From positions 19,813,501-19,877,500 of the forward strand of contig NC_079881.1 of assembly GCF_029227915.1 (NCBI RefSeq): DNA of 64,000 nucleotides, written 5' to 3'. A program made the translations under genes and the position numbers. The stretch comes from Hydractinia symbiolongicarpus (lineage: Eukaryota; Cnidaria; Hydrozoa; Anthoathecata; Hydractiniidae). The first letter of the stretch is position 1. The number at the start of each line of letters is the position of its first letter. The notes below the pieces were generated by a model. The model had not been told where the DNA came from, did not search any database, and saw only the letters and a list, made by a program, of their open reading frames with translations. Below, piece after piece: positions 22,101 through 34,255 of this stretch.

Positions 22101-23247
22101 ACTACCCAGTGGTGAATTTTAAAAACTATCTATTGCTTATATGTACGTTCGTTTATTAGCTATAATTGGACTAAGTCTTTATATTGAATTATTTGCAACA
22201 ATTATGAAGTTTGTTTTTTAATTGGACTTATTATCTAAAGTCTTTAGGGATCGCCTCCACGGCATTGTAGAAAGCGAAAAGATCGCCATAGATCATTTAA
22301 AATGGCATCATAGAAGTTAAGAGATCGCGTAGATTGTGTAGATTGAACCTATGAATACGCTTTTAAAGTTTGTTTTAAGTTTGTATAGCAATTTATTTAG
22401 GTTAAAGTTTGTATCATTTCATTTCGTATTTCAAAAAAATTTTGTTTAATTCTTTTGTTTCTGTTTCGTATTAAAATATTAAATATTAAAATAATTATGC
22501 GCAATTACGCTGGTACTCTTGAAGTTGGTTTCACAATCGTATAGCAATTTACTTCGTTCAAAGTTCTTATCATTTCCTTTTGTATGATAAAAAAACTTTA
22601 TTTAAGTTTTTATCATGTATTAAAAAAGTTCATATAAACTTCGTTTATATTTTTTAATTTGAATGAAGCACTTTGTATGACATTCGTTTAATGAAATGGA
22701 GTATGTCGTAGCGTTTGTATAATTAGACGAAAAAAACATACAAACATTTTGAGACGATCCTTAACATTTTGGTGTGTCCAGTGAATGAAGTAAAAACAAT
22801 ACTGGTACTGTGCCATGATAGGATTTGTATTTCTACAATCACATTACTAACAAGTCAAAATATAACAAAAGGTTTTAAAGTTTTTTATTTATTATAAAAA
22901 TTTTCACCAAAGCTGTAAATTCGACAATGTCACCGGTGAACTAAACTCATGTTTGACAATAAATACTCTTTATAATATACATGATAACATGGTCAAAACC
23001 TGTTTTGTTTATTAAAAAATTTCAGTAAAAAAAAACAGCTAGTTGTTTAAAGATCACAGAATTGGTGACTAAACTTTTTTATTTAAATATATTTGAATAT
23101 TTGGGCTATATTTAACTATTTTATCTCCCCTTCTTGATCCATCTCTATACTATACACAAAACTATCGGCATATTATATTTTTAGTTATTGTTTATTGATC
23201 CTTTTTTTTTTTTTTTGGTAACTTAGATCAATCATTTTCTGGTTATA

Positions 23248-23388
23248 CAGTGGAATCTCTCTGTTTCGAACTTGCAAGGGACCAAAAAGTTTGTTTGGGA
23301 TAGCCAAAGTTCGAGATAAAGAAAGGAAATACCTTAGGCGGACCACAAAGGGATCGAGACTTTAGTTCGAGATAAAGAGATTCCACTG
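23248..23388. mobile_element. Tigger/pogo-like MITE (141 bp)
   Basis: Terminal inverted repeats CAGTGGAATCTCTCTGTTTC and, at the right end, AGAGATTCCACTG, flanked by TA on both sides, with no coding capacity. TIR sequence and TA duplication fit the Tc1/mariner-pogo group. Confidence 0.7.
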
Positions 23389-23410
23389 TATATATATATA
23401 TATATATATA
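23389..23410. repeat. (TA)n microsatellite
   Basis: Alternating TA run directly after the right end of the Tigger-like MITE, possibly expanded from its TA target site. Confidence 0.8.
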
Positions 23411-23424
23411 ATATGATACTGTTC

Positions 23425-23482
23425 AGTGGCCCGTGGAAAGTTCCACAGGTTCGCCCATCCTTTTTATACTGCATTGCGTGCA
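23425..23482. repeat. Fragment of a dispersed repeat (copy C)
   Basis: GGCCCGTGGAAAGTTCCACA and GCATTGCGTGC match the repeat copies at 38503-38666 and, inverted, 44263-44398. Only one end is kept. Confidence 0.55.
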
Positions 23483-26449
23483 TTTTAAAAGATTTATATA
23501 ATGTGAAGCGAACCTTTACGCCAGACCAGACTGCAACAGTTTCTATATATTTCTTTAAGTAAGATGCGTGCGGGCCACCATGTCATAAAACCACAGCTTT
23601 TTTATTTTTTAATCAAACACCAGATTATATATTTAATTTATCTATTATTCATAAATCAAGATATCAAGTGTTATTGTAGGATGAAAATGAAGCATGTAGT
23701 AGAACATGCAATAAAATGTAGCAAGATAAATTCGGGAAATTGTTAATCAATTTTTATTTAATTTAAAATAGAGTGGTTAGAAAAACCACAAGCTTCCATG
23801 ATAACATATTTAAAATATTTGTGGTAAAAAATGTAAATCATTAACGTGTGTTCTGGTTCAAAATCTTAAAATAAATGCTCAAACATTATTGACTTTTGTG
23901 TTTGATGCAAACTGAAGGACTGCATATACTTTCTCTTATAAAATTTTATTTCATTTATTTTCTTTAATTTTTTGTTTTATTATTTATTATTTATTATTTT
24001 TGTTGTCATGCAACCTACAATTATCTACTGAACGACTCTCATGGAAAAGGAAAGAAAACATCCATATTTTAACCCAATTTTTTTGTTGTATTCTCAAATC
24101 TTTTTACTTTTTGTTTACTATGTTTTGTGTGTACTTGTTTAATATTTTTTTTTACTTCATCAAATGTCAAATAATATTATATATCAAATATTATCCAATA
24201 ATATAAAGTTTTTATCACCTTCTGATAATTTTAGAACAATATGCATATGTGTGTATATTGATATTTAAACTTCTAAGATTCCATTTAAACAGTTTTAAAA
24301 TGAAATAGTGTTTAAATTTTTCTTAAAATCTTGATTCATAACATAACTATTTACATAACTATTAAATTTACTGTATCCATTAAGAACATCTCTTTTTATC
24401 AGCAAAATTAGCCTATAATGTGATTATATAATTTGTAATAAGGTATTTAAACTTTTTCCTACTTAATTAAAAGTAAAGAAAAGAAATTGCATAAAAACTT
24501 CTATGATGCAAACTATTTGTGTTTTTTTGTATACAAGTTTTGTAATATTAAATCTCAGCCTTTCTAATCAGTCCATTAATTCTTGCCCTTATGTATTGAA
24601 AATCTTGTGCATATGAAAAGGTCTCACTTTTATTTAGATAAACATCTTTTCTATAAGCAACTGCCTTTGAACAAGTCATAATCAACTCTAAATACTCAAA
24701 ATTATTAGCATAGGCAACAAGTTAAAAACAAAAGATTACATTGCATTTTGGTTTTAAACTTCATGGTGCAGGGACCAAGAAATAGTTATTGTATGTTGCG
24801 GTTAATGTAAAACTATTGAGGTAATTTGTCCATTGACTTTTCTTCCTTGTCATCTCTATTGATGTTCAAGTACACATTAATAAGAATTAAATGACTGGAT
24901 TTGCTTTAAGTCCTGATTACCAACAACGAAGAGCTGAGGTAGTCACAGTTCATGTGTGTAGTTCTTTTTTCGACTAAGTCAGGAGATCAGACTTTTTGTT
25001 TGGATCACCTGACCAATTATGGCCATTTATATCAAACTAAAAATTGATGGCCATCTTCTTAAGACTGAAAATATTGGGGATGACTTTTTAAAAGCTCTCA
25101 TATTAATCAATGAGATAAAATACTAGGAGCATGTGATAACATAAAGAGGCTTGCAAATTTTGTGCAATATCTTGTGATTTCTTTCAAAACTTCTCACTTG
25201 TATATGTACACTTCCATATTATACAAACTCCTTTTTGATGCATCACTTTTTTTAAACAAATTTAAATGAGATTTTATGTGGCCTGAATATAATGGAAACA
25301 TACTGAAAAATGTTCTCACCATATTGACAATTGAAGAGTCTTTTGGAGGGAAAAATGATTTTTTTTTTGAGTCTGCGAAACTGTACAAGTGTTATGGCTT
25401 TTATAAAGAGGAAACATTTTTTATCACATCGGTACTTTAGCTTTCATGTTTTTCTTTTGACTCATAATAATGTTAATCTATGTTGTTATAATAAATGACA
25501 ACGAAAAATCCATTGTTGTTTATACTGATCCTTTAAAGTTTGTTGAAGAAAAAAATTAATCAAATTTATGTTGTGACATCCTGTTTAATTGGTTGTCACT
25601 GAAATCAGTTAATTTGAAAATTCATTCAATATGTTTTTAAAGTATAGTCTATAAGTGGTTGTATACTTACAAGAAATTGTTAAAGAATTAGTGAACATTG
25701 GTTTCAGTTAGAGATATAGCTTAGATATTTTTTAGGGTTTTAAGTACTAGTGGAAATACAGATGTTTGTTAAGGTTGTGTAAAGGAGTAGTTTTTTTGTG
25801 AAATTTTGGAAATATTTAAGAGATTTTAAAACATGGGTTTAGATGTGTGCCGAAATTTTATAGCAGTTTGAAATTTAAAAATCCAAATATTCATTTTTGG
25901 GAAGAAATTTAGATTTGGGAATACAACTTTTCATTTTGATTGTTCCCTTTGATTTGAAGTTTTCTATGTTTTGTAATCACATCCCATCATGTGCAACAAA
26001 AACCATGTATATTGTGACACTTAGAATATTTCTCTTATTTGATAGCCTCTACTGGGAATGAAATAAGATTTTTAACTGTATACACTAAGATTTTATAGTT
26101 TTCACATGGATTTTTTATAACTTTTACGCAAAGGTCAATAGCTTTTTAAACATTGCAACAACCTATAGCTTGTTGAATTTTGTGTGAGCATAAATAATAG
26201 AAGGTGAAATGAATTTCATTTTGGTTATTTTGACCAAAAAGGAATCAACACAGAAATGATTTTCACTCCGCCTCTAACCAACCTTTTTATAACAAGACTT
26301 GTGGCTAAAATGACATTTTCATTCCACCTGATTTTATGTCTTTTACTGCATACAAATACTATATACATTGATTATAATTCTTTTTCTTTTTCTTACCCTG
26401 TTTATCTATTTATAGGCATTGATCAAAAGTAAAAAACAAGATTTTAAAA

Positions 26450-27610
26450 ATGATAGAAACCATGACAATGTTGAAGCTATTTATATATTTTAGCATCGCA
26501 AATTGTTTGTTTCACTCAACATTAGCTGTTCAATATCTGCCCAATGTTGATTGCAACTCTTATGTAGATTTTGTAGCAACCGATCCAAAGTATCATCGCT
26601 ACACACCTTATTATGTAAAATTAAATCGATGTAATGGTGCCAATATTGGTGGTGGGAAACCACACAATAAACGTTGCTTGCCAACAAAAGACGGTATCTC
26701 TAATATTTCAATAGTTGCCTTTGATTCGGCTGGAGGTTATAACCCTATCACACTGCAGAATCATACAGCTTGCAAGGAGAAATGCGTAATTGATAGTTCT
26801 TCCTGTACTCCATATCAAACATTTCAACCAACAGGCTGCGATTGCTTATGTAAATATACAAACCCACCACAACCAGATCCATGTGGGCTTCCTTTTACCT
26901 GGGATCACACAAAATGTGGCTGTGTGTGTCCACGCACAACAATGAAGTGCGAAAAAAGAAAAGAATTTACAACAGACACATGTGGTTGTACATGTAAGTT
27001 GAAAATTCGTATACGGTGCACTAAAAGAGAAATGTTAATCAATGAGGATTCGTGCACATGTGTTGCTCCCAATGTAGTGACAGGAGCGGCAAAAGGGACA
27101 TGTGAAGGTGATGTCAAAGGAGGCGTTTTGGCTGTAGTAATGATCATGGAAGCTCTAGCTTTTGTTGTCGCTTATTTCTTTTTATATTCATATTGCTATA
27201 AGAGGCAATACTTGCGGAAGAAACATGCTAAAAATAATAATTCACTATATAACACCAGTCCATACAGTAATGGAAATGTTCCAAATGAATACACTCGGAA
27301 ACCGAATGAGTTTAACACAATATCTGTTGAAGTAGAAGAAGAAGATTTTAATAGTGACAAAGATGATAAAAAAATGTTTCTTTCAAATGGAGATTGTAAA
27401 CAGTCAAAAGAGGATATTTTAAACAAGCCTATACATGTTTCAGATAATGAAAAGTCACCCTTTAATGATGACGAAGAGTGGTACACATATAATAATGAAA
27501 TGGATGGTGATCCATGTTTTAGTAATAATAGTGATAATCACTTACACTCGCCAGATTATTGTGACTATATGGTTGAAGTTTCAGGAGACGGGTGTGTGAC
27601 ACAAGTTTGA
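26450..27610 (+). CDS. Membrane-anchored VEGF-like protein, copy 1
   Basis: 386 residues in one exon; CTATTTATAG before GCATTGATC suggests an intron acceptor in the 5' untranslated region. Residues 1-26 form a signal peptide. Residues 35-112 align with the PDGF/VEGF cystine-knot fold (PYYVKLNRCNG, KRCLPT, LQNHTACKEKC). The cysteines that make interchain bonds in VEGF dimers are absent (Y54/Y55 and A64), and N65 replaces one knot cysteine. Three C-x10-C-x-C-x-C repeats (119-134, 145-160, 167-182) and a partial fourth (190-204) match the VEGF-C/D silk-homology type. A helix spans about 225-249, and a 136-residue acidic, Asn/Ser-rich cytoplasmic tail ends in TQV, a class I PDZ ligand. Sequons lie at N85 and N104. 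By inference it is a tethered ligand or a receptor-like surface protein. Closest relative: the gene at 33151. Confidence 0.85.
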   Translation: MIETMTMLKLFIYFSIANCLFHSTLAVQYLPNVDCNSYVDFVATDPKYHRYTPYYVKLNRCNGANIGGGKPHNKRCLPTKDGISNISIVAFDSAGGYNPITLQNHTACKEKCVIDSSSCTPYQTFQPTGCDCLCKYTNPPQPDPCGLPFTWDHTKCGCVCPRTTMKCEKRKEFTTDTCGCTCKLKIRIRCTKREMLINEDSCTCVAPNVVTGAAKGTCEGDVKGGVLAVVMIMEALAFVVAYFFLYSYCYKRQYLRKKHAKNNNSLYNTSPYSNGNVPNEYTRKPNEFNTISVEVEEEDFNSDKDDKKMFLSNGDCKQSKEDILNKPIHVSDNEKSPFNDDEEWYTYNNEMDGDPCFSNNSDNHLHSPDYCDYMVEVSGDGCVTQV

Positions 27611-27861
27611 CGACAGTGACGACAACCGTATGTATGTACAGAGAACTTGTTCACCTAAAACGTACATGTTATGTCCTTGATATTATTTATTAGCCATTAA
27701 ACCCCTGTTGAGATTAAAGGAAACCTTATCTTTGGCAATGAGGGAAGTGCAAGAACTTAGCAATCTGGGTGATGAAATTATGATCTTATTGTTGTATTTT
27801 AATGCAATTGCTGTTTGGTGTGTCTCAAGTTTACTTAGTTGTTTGAAAAATCATTTCAGAC

Positions 27862-27867
27862 AATAAA
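27862..27867 (+). terminator. Candidate poly(A) signal of VEGF-like copy 1
   Basis: AATAAA about 250 bp downstream of the stop codon at 27608-27610, in the sense orientation. Confidence 0.5.
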
Positions 27868-30800
27868 TGCCATGAGCATCTAGTGCTTAACTAAACTTTA
27901 ATAATCAGGCATAGTGAGCAATGATTTTTTACCTCTTTTTTTCTCCTAAGAAATAAACCTTTTTTCTGCAAGTGCAACATCAATATGTTTTGTCATAGAA
28001 GTTTTGTTAAATTCTGATATGTTTGGTGAAGTATTTGTGAGGAAGGCAATGGGTCTTGACGGCAAATAGATATATAGTTTTGGAACAATTAATGTTTATA
28101 GCTGGAACATTATCATAGTATGAATAATTTGTATGCTTTTGGTCCAAGATCAGCCCTCGTCCAACAACACAATAATCAAATGAAAAGTAAGACACAACCA
28201 TTTGTAATCCTTTGTGTTATTATTGTTTGAATTTTTTTGTGACTTATGTAGAGAGTCTCAATAGAGCTGGGACACTTTTTGATAAGGTTGTTTCAGTTTG
28301 CATGGATTCGACACAAGTGATTTTTTTTTACAGATTAGTATGTTAAACAAAATGTAGCATATTTAATACATATTTTTCTAATACATTAACTTATTTTTAA
28401 AAATTTTCAGTCTCAATACTTATCTTACCTTCTGCAAGTAATTGGAAAATCAGTTTTATTAGACTATTCTAAATAAACTTGAGTTGCTTTTTTTCTTATT
28501 GTAATCAGCCATGTCTATTGTCTGTAGTAGTTATTTAAAAAAATAGATTAATTCAATGTATTTTAATATTCAGTACACATTTTTTATTATAAGCCACCCG
28601 GCTGTCGAAGGTTTAGGCCAAAAATTGAATAACTTGCTTAGCAATTTATACAGGCCTTTCATCAATTTGAACACTTTTAACGTCCTCCACCCTTAGCAAC
28701 ACGAGGCCTGACCCCCCAAACAGGGAAGCTTATAAAAAATGTGTATTTGATCTAACTCTGACAGCCTTTCAATTCTCGTAGGCACTCAAATACAAAATCG
28801 GCAGGCAATAACATTTTGCCTTAACATTTTTCTTTAATGACATCAAAGAAAGCTGTGATGAAAAGTTTCCAAACATTTCTATTGTAAAGAAACAAACTCG
28901 AAATCTGGCATGAGTTAAAGTTCTTTTGACTCACATTAAATGAACTAAATCTTATTTGACTTTTGATGTGCGTAACTGAATTATTAAACAAAGGTCCAAT
29001 TTGAATTAAACTTTTGTGTAACTTTATTTATGTCATTGTCTTTGTAAATCTATGTGAGATCTGTGATCCCAAGGGTTTAAACGTCATATATATTTGTAAA
29101 TTGATTATTTTTATGCTTTTTGTTTTCTAATGAAAATATAATTTTGTTATGTATTATTTTCTTAGTATAGCTTGTGTATTTAGTTGTTATTATAATAAAA
29201 ATTTTGAAAAATTACTTTTTTTTGCTTGCCTTTGCGTTAGCAAATCATTGTTTTTTACCCTGAAAGTACCCTGTGTTATTACATTCCTCAAATATTTATT
29301 AAATTTCTTTTGAATAATACAAGCATCACTTCCGCATTTTTTTTTTTACCTTTGTAAAGAGGTTATGAAGCAAGTGCTACACTTTTGTGTAAGCACTTGC
29401 TTAAAAGCTTCCTTGAAAGTACACACCTAAAATCTTCAAACATTTTTAAGACGTTCTTACAAACGGCAAAAAACATGTACTCGTATACACACTACACAGA
29501 ATTTGCAACCTGTGTTCTAAATATTTAGGCAGTTAAAGCTTTGTACTTGTGTGGTTTGTTTTAATACACAATCCAGCAATGTTGACTTACCTCTGTCAAA
29601 ATTCACTATCCACACAATTATATGCTTTTTCAACAATACGAGGCTTAAGTAATTTGATCGCTATTGGGATAACTGAAAGCAAAAGGTCTTTTTGTCTTTG
29701 TGTTTTTTGTGTAATGTGCATTAAAACATAAACATTGACAGATTGGAAAATTTTGGCATTGCCAAACTATCAACAGTTTACAAATCCCTATAATAAATTT
29801 AGTTAGGAACTGATAATTGTGATGGCTTCCTTTGACAATTAAATATTTCGTTTTAGCCATTTAAATTTGTTTTGATACTTGTTTTTATATTGCAGGTATA
29901 TAAAAAAATCTGTAATTAGAAGTGTTAAACCGTGACATAAAACACAAGACAGTGCAAGTAAGTTATAGTTTTTTCTTGCTTGTATTTTATTAATTTGTTA
30001 TTTGGTTAAATTAAGGAAATACTGCTACAAAAATTCCTGTTGTTCAATCTGTCTAATATTTCTCATTGCAAGGTCTTTCTTTTGCCAAAATACCATGTAT
30101 ACAGGCTGGTGGCATAGTACATCGTTTTAAACCTTCACTAAATACTGTAGGAACTGTTGCTATGGAAATTTATCCTTTCTGCTCAACACTGATCATAAAA
30201 GCAGGATTTGAAGTGTTTAACAGCCAACAGTTTTGTTCTTATTCAATTAAGCGGATGCGAGCTTCCCGGCTTATTTTCCAGTTTTCTTAAGAACTTTTTG
30301 CAGCATAAATGGAAGCTTTAAATTGATTTGAGATAACCTCTACAGCATTCTTGTTATCATGAATGCACAGGAACTGTAAAGGTTATCCTGGGTAATTGCC
30401 AAGTAACCAAAAAAAGGAGATTGCAGCCAGGGCTTTCTGCTGTACGAACACCGAACAAATGATGATAAAAGATGTAAAGTAATATAGTATTTCGTTGTTT
30501 TTGTTGTGTGTTGTTTCTGTTTTGTATCCAAGACATTCTCAGAAATGCCATTGACTATTGTCCTCCACTGCAACAATAATTGGACATACAGTAGATATAA
30601 AAACAAACATCAAGTTCTTTTATAGCATGTCATTTACAGGGATGACAGAAAAGCTGAAAATATGTTTTGAGCGAAAACTGTTAATTTAAATTTGTTAAGT
30701 ATTGGAAAAATGGAAAAACATAGTAAAAAGTATGTTGTGTTTTCTATAAAATATTTGAGTTTTCTATGCAAGAGTAGTGTGCTTTTCTTTCTTACAGAAA

Positions 30801-31734
30801 ATCATTTTTGACCAGACATTTTCAGTAAATCCTAAACCCGTCCGGTATAGTAAACTAACTTCCCGACCGAGTTTTAAAATGCAGTTTTCACCGCCAAAAA
30901 GCATGAGACTTTTTATTTTTAAAAATAGTATCACTTTTGATTAAGAAATGCGTTTCAGAGTAATTATAACAAACTCTTCCCTTACCTTGCTATATATATA
31001 AATCACATGGTTTTATGCTTCTAGGAAGAGTTAAGTGAAGTCAGTGTTAATTCTATGTTTAGTAATCACTTCATAATATTTACGACACTGCTGTTACAAT
31101 TGCAAATAAATATAGGTTGTATTACTTTTACTCTTTTACTCATGTATAATTTATTATTCTTTCTTTTTCTAAGTATTTAACAAATAAAACTCCTATCTCT
31201 ATCTTTTTTATTCTTCCACGTGCATGTTAACGTGTGTGTTCTACTTTAGAAAGTAAATTAAAATTTCTTTAATGAAGTTAATTATGTATTCCATTCTTAG
31301 AAAAGCATAAACTTTATCATGATGTCATAACAAATGATAGGGTTCATAAAATGTTGTATTTTCCTTAGAATTGTTTTATTTTTTTTAATTGTAACCAAAT
31401 TCTTAAACATGTCACATGTGCTGTTTTCTACCAAAGACATCATTATATTGCCTATTGTGTTTTTTCTTTGAATAAAAAATAAAAAAAATACAAATGTTAT
31501 TAAACACAGAATGGCCCAACACCCCTAAAATACTTTTTAATGTGATCAATCTAACAGTTAAATCCTAACATTACCATTAAGAATATTGTGTCCCGTACAT
31601 GTTTGATGAAATATTATGTGCAGTGCCAGCTTCTATAATGTTTAGGAATCTCCCTGTTGGATATTGTTGATATTAATTTAGAACTAACACAGTCTAGATC
31701 AAATTGTAAGAAGGTCATAAATGTACCACTTCCG

Positions 31735-31790
31735 TGCTTTCTTGGAGAGCGGATGTTAAGCTGAGAATGATTGTGATGATGAATTGGATG
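31735..31790 (+). mobile_element. LINE 3' tail fragment
   Basis: GGATGTTAAGCTGAGAATGA and the following TGATGATGA-rich tail match the 3' tail of the minus-strand LINE fragment at 21497-22100. Only the tail is left. Confidence 0.5.
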
Positions 31791-33150
31791 GTGTTAGATA
31801 GAAATTTACAATTAGGGGTGTTAGGTCCCAATTGGGGATTCTAACGAGAGTTTCTGGAGGATGACAAAAATGGTAATGCCCAAATGCTCTCCCAACACTA
31901 ATTTTAACCAAATATTTCAAATCATTCAATTCCAATCATTTCATTGTTTGTGTTTTGAGCAATTAAAAATTGAAAATTTATAATGCAATAATTGAATTTT
32001 TAGCTCACTTTGTCAAGTAGGTTTTGAGAAACGAATACAGCAGCTAGATAACAGAAAAGTTCGCAATTCATTTGAAAAAAAAGCCTGATTGAAAAAGTCA
32101 ACCAGTATTTTCAATGGGATAGTCTATCCAACAGACACAAAAATAAAAGCTGGCTAAACACCCTGTTATATGCTTGTCAGATTACTACATACTTGATGTT
32201 GTCCATTTTTTCCCTTCTAAAAAGAGGTTTTGTGCTTCCCTGCACCATCGTAAACAGTCATTTTAATGGTGATTAGTTGTTGATGTTTTTTAGTCCTACG
32301 TTCCTGGGTTTTCCCTAAATAATCTATGACTATGTAAAATATTCCTAAGGATTTCATCATAGTTTTTAAGAAGTTCTAAGAAAACATGGGAATTTTTTTT
32401 CTTTATCTTTTTATTTAAGCTTCAGATAGTGTCAGCGCCTTTTTATTTATTTTCTCGCACTTGCAAAGTTTCTATTTCCTCTTGTCATCATTAATGTTTG
32501 TTTTAATTCATTGTGATAATTAGCAGAAGAAAAAAATATGATTCAAATTATGTGTCTGATGTGATATTCCGTTGTGTTTATAATTACAACAAAAACCCTA
32601 AAAGATTATTGTTTGATGAGATTAAATGTATAATAAAGTGACGTGGTATTCGTGAGAAATTATGAAGAAATCTCTGCAGACGTCATAAGAGATGGAATGA
32701 CGTGGTTTTGTGGTTGATATAGTAACGTCAATGTGAGTACTAATAGAAGTATTATCAATATTTGAGAAAAACATACTAGCCTTGTTTTTTCAGCTCTTTA
32801 TTGAATTAATGATAAATTATTAAGTTCTTTGTTCAATTGATCGGTAAATTATTATGCGTAAAATGTATTCAGGTTTTTCTTTATATGGTGCTGCAGAAGA
32901 GTCGTTGAAATTCTTTTCTGTTGATAATGATGCAACACACGAACTAATCTGTAGTTATTATTATTTCGAAGATGATGTCTTGTGTAACGGAAACAAGACT
33001 TGTTGTATGTGGTTTTTAAAGAATTGGACAGTTTCGATGTATGAAAAGTGTCATTAATCCTTGCAACTCGTGGTATAAATAAAAGCAAATATCACTTTGT
33101 CATTAGTTGTATTTATTCAGAAGGAAAGGTCACAAAGATAGTTAGAAGAA

Positions 33151-34167
33151 ATGACAACACTAAAGCTGCTTATATGTCTTAGCATTGTTAACTGTTGTAT
33201 AACATTAGATGTTCAAAATCTACCTAATGTTGATTGCAACTCTTATGTAGATTTCGTAGCAACCGATCCAAAGTATCATCGCTACACACCTTATTACGTG
33301 AAACTAAATCGATGTAATGGTGTCAATGTTGGTGGCTGGAAGCCACACAATAAACGTTGCTTGCCAACAAAAGACGGAATCTCTAATATTTCTATACTTA
33401 CAGTTGATTCGGGTAATCGTTTTAACTTTGTCACGCTGCAGAATCATACAGCTTGCAACGAAAGATGCATAATTGATAATTCTTCCTGTACTCAGTATCA
33501 AACGTTTCAACCAAATGACTGTGATTGTTTATGTAAATACAATAACCCACCTCAAACAAATCCATGTGTGCATCCTTTGACATGGGATCACACAAAATGC
33601 AACTGCGTATGTCCACATACGAGCTTAAAATGTGAAAAAGGGAAAGTGTTCACCAAAGACACCTGCGGTTGCACATGTAATATAAAAATCCGTATTCAAT
33701 GTACAGAAAGAAAAATGTTGATTGATCAAAATTCATGCACATGTGTTGCTCCCAATGTGGTGACAGGAGCGGCAAAAGGGACATGTGAAGGTGATGTCAA
33801 AGGAGGCGTTTTGGCTGTAGTAATGATCATGGAAGCTCTAGCTTTTGTTGTCGCTTATTTCTTTTTATATTCATATTGCTACAAGAGGCAATACTTGCCC
33901 AGAAAACAGGCTAAAAATAGTAATTTACAGCATAATAACAGCCAATACAGAAATTTTGATGCGCCAAATAAAAACACTTGTAAATTAAGCGAGTTTAATT
34001 CGATATCTGTTGAAGTAAAAGAAGAAGATATAACTCGTAAAGAAAATGATAACGAAGGTTTGGTGCCTGATGATAAATACTCTTTCTGTGTTGAGGAGAA
34101 CGTTAGTAACTGTGACGACAATCAGTCGCATCCCACAGGTTACAATGTTAGCATTGACGTGGAATAA
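33151..34167 (+). CDS. Membrane-anchored VEGF-like protein, copy 2
   Basis: 338 residues, single coding exon, with an acceptor-like TTTATTCAG upstream, as in copy 1. The signal peptide is about residues 1-19. The VEGF-like region keeps C29, C55, C70, C102 and C106 and, like copy 1, lacks the interchain cysteines (PYYV and NGVN). It is followed by the same series of C-x10-C-x-C-x-C repeats and a helix whose sequence is identical to that of copy 1. The DNA across the helix is almost identical as well, unlike its flanks. The tail is about 50 residues shorter than in copy 1 and ends in IDVE, so the C-terminal PDZ ligand seen in copies 1 and 3 is missing. A recent tandem duplicate of copy 1, probably under gene conversion. 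Function inferred as for copy 1. Confidence 0.85.
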   Translation: MTTLKLLICLSIVNCCITLDVQNLPNVDCNSYVDFVATDPKYHRYTPYYVKLNRCNGVNVGGWKPHNKRCLPTKDGISNISILTVDSGNRFNFVTLQNHTACNERCIIDNSSCTQYQTFQPNDCDCLCKYNNPPQTNPCVHPLTWDHTKCNCVCPHTSLKCEKGKVFTKDTCGCTCNIKIRIQCTERKMLIDQNSCTCVAPNVVTGAAKGTCEGDVKGGVLAVVMIMEALAFVVAYFFLYSYCYKRQYLPRKQAKNSNLQHNNSQYRNFDAPNKNTCKLSEFNSISVEVKEEDITRKENDNEGLVPDDKYSFCVEENVSNCDDNQSHPTGYNVSIDVE

Positions 34168-34249
34168 CATCCCTCATGTTATCTTGATTTTTTATTTTTT
34201 TTGTATATATGCTTTTTTTTAGAATGTACTGTTGTGTAATAAGCGATGT

Positions 34250-34255
34250 AATAAA
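34250..34255 (+). terminator. Candidate poly(A) signal of VEGF-like copy 2
   Basis: AATAAA about 85 bp after the stop codon, within GTAATAAATGC. Copy 1 has a similar AATAAATGC context. Confidence 0.6.

Larger units (their letters stand above)
17790..26449. other. Gene-poor spacer with transposon relics
   Basis: About 8.6 kb in which I find no supported gene. Recognisable items are hairpin MITEs (18.1, 18.3, 19.4, 19.9 kb), a LINE 3' fragment (21.5-22.1 kb), a Tigger-like MITE (23.2 kb), a TA microsatellite and a fragment of a dispersed repeat (23.4 kb). The rest is AT-rich. Some of it could be regulatory DNA or 5' untranslated exons of the VEGF-like gene at 26450. Confidence 0.5.
27611..33150. 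other. Spacer between VEGF-like copies 1 and 2
   Basis: AT-rich and without a supported gene. Contains the probable 3' end of copy 1 (poly(A) signal at 27862), a short inverted repeat near 29369-29402 and a LINE 3' tail at about 31735-31790. The open frames at 29549-30606 and 32852-33088 have no recognisable domain. The acceptor-like TATTTATTCAG just before 33133 suggests that a 5' untranslated exon of copy 2 lies in this spacer. Confidence 0.5.

Noticed and set aside
26490-27486. Minus-strand frames inside VEGF-like copy 1
   Set aside because: Antisense shadows of a gene with clear domain structure on the plus strand.
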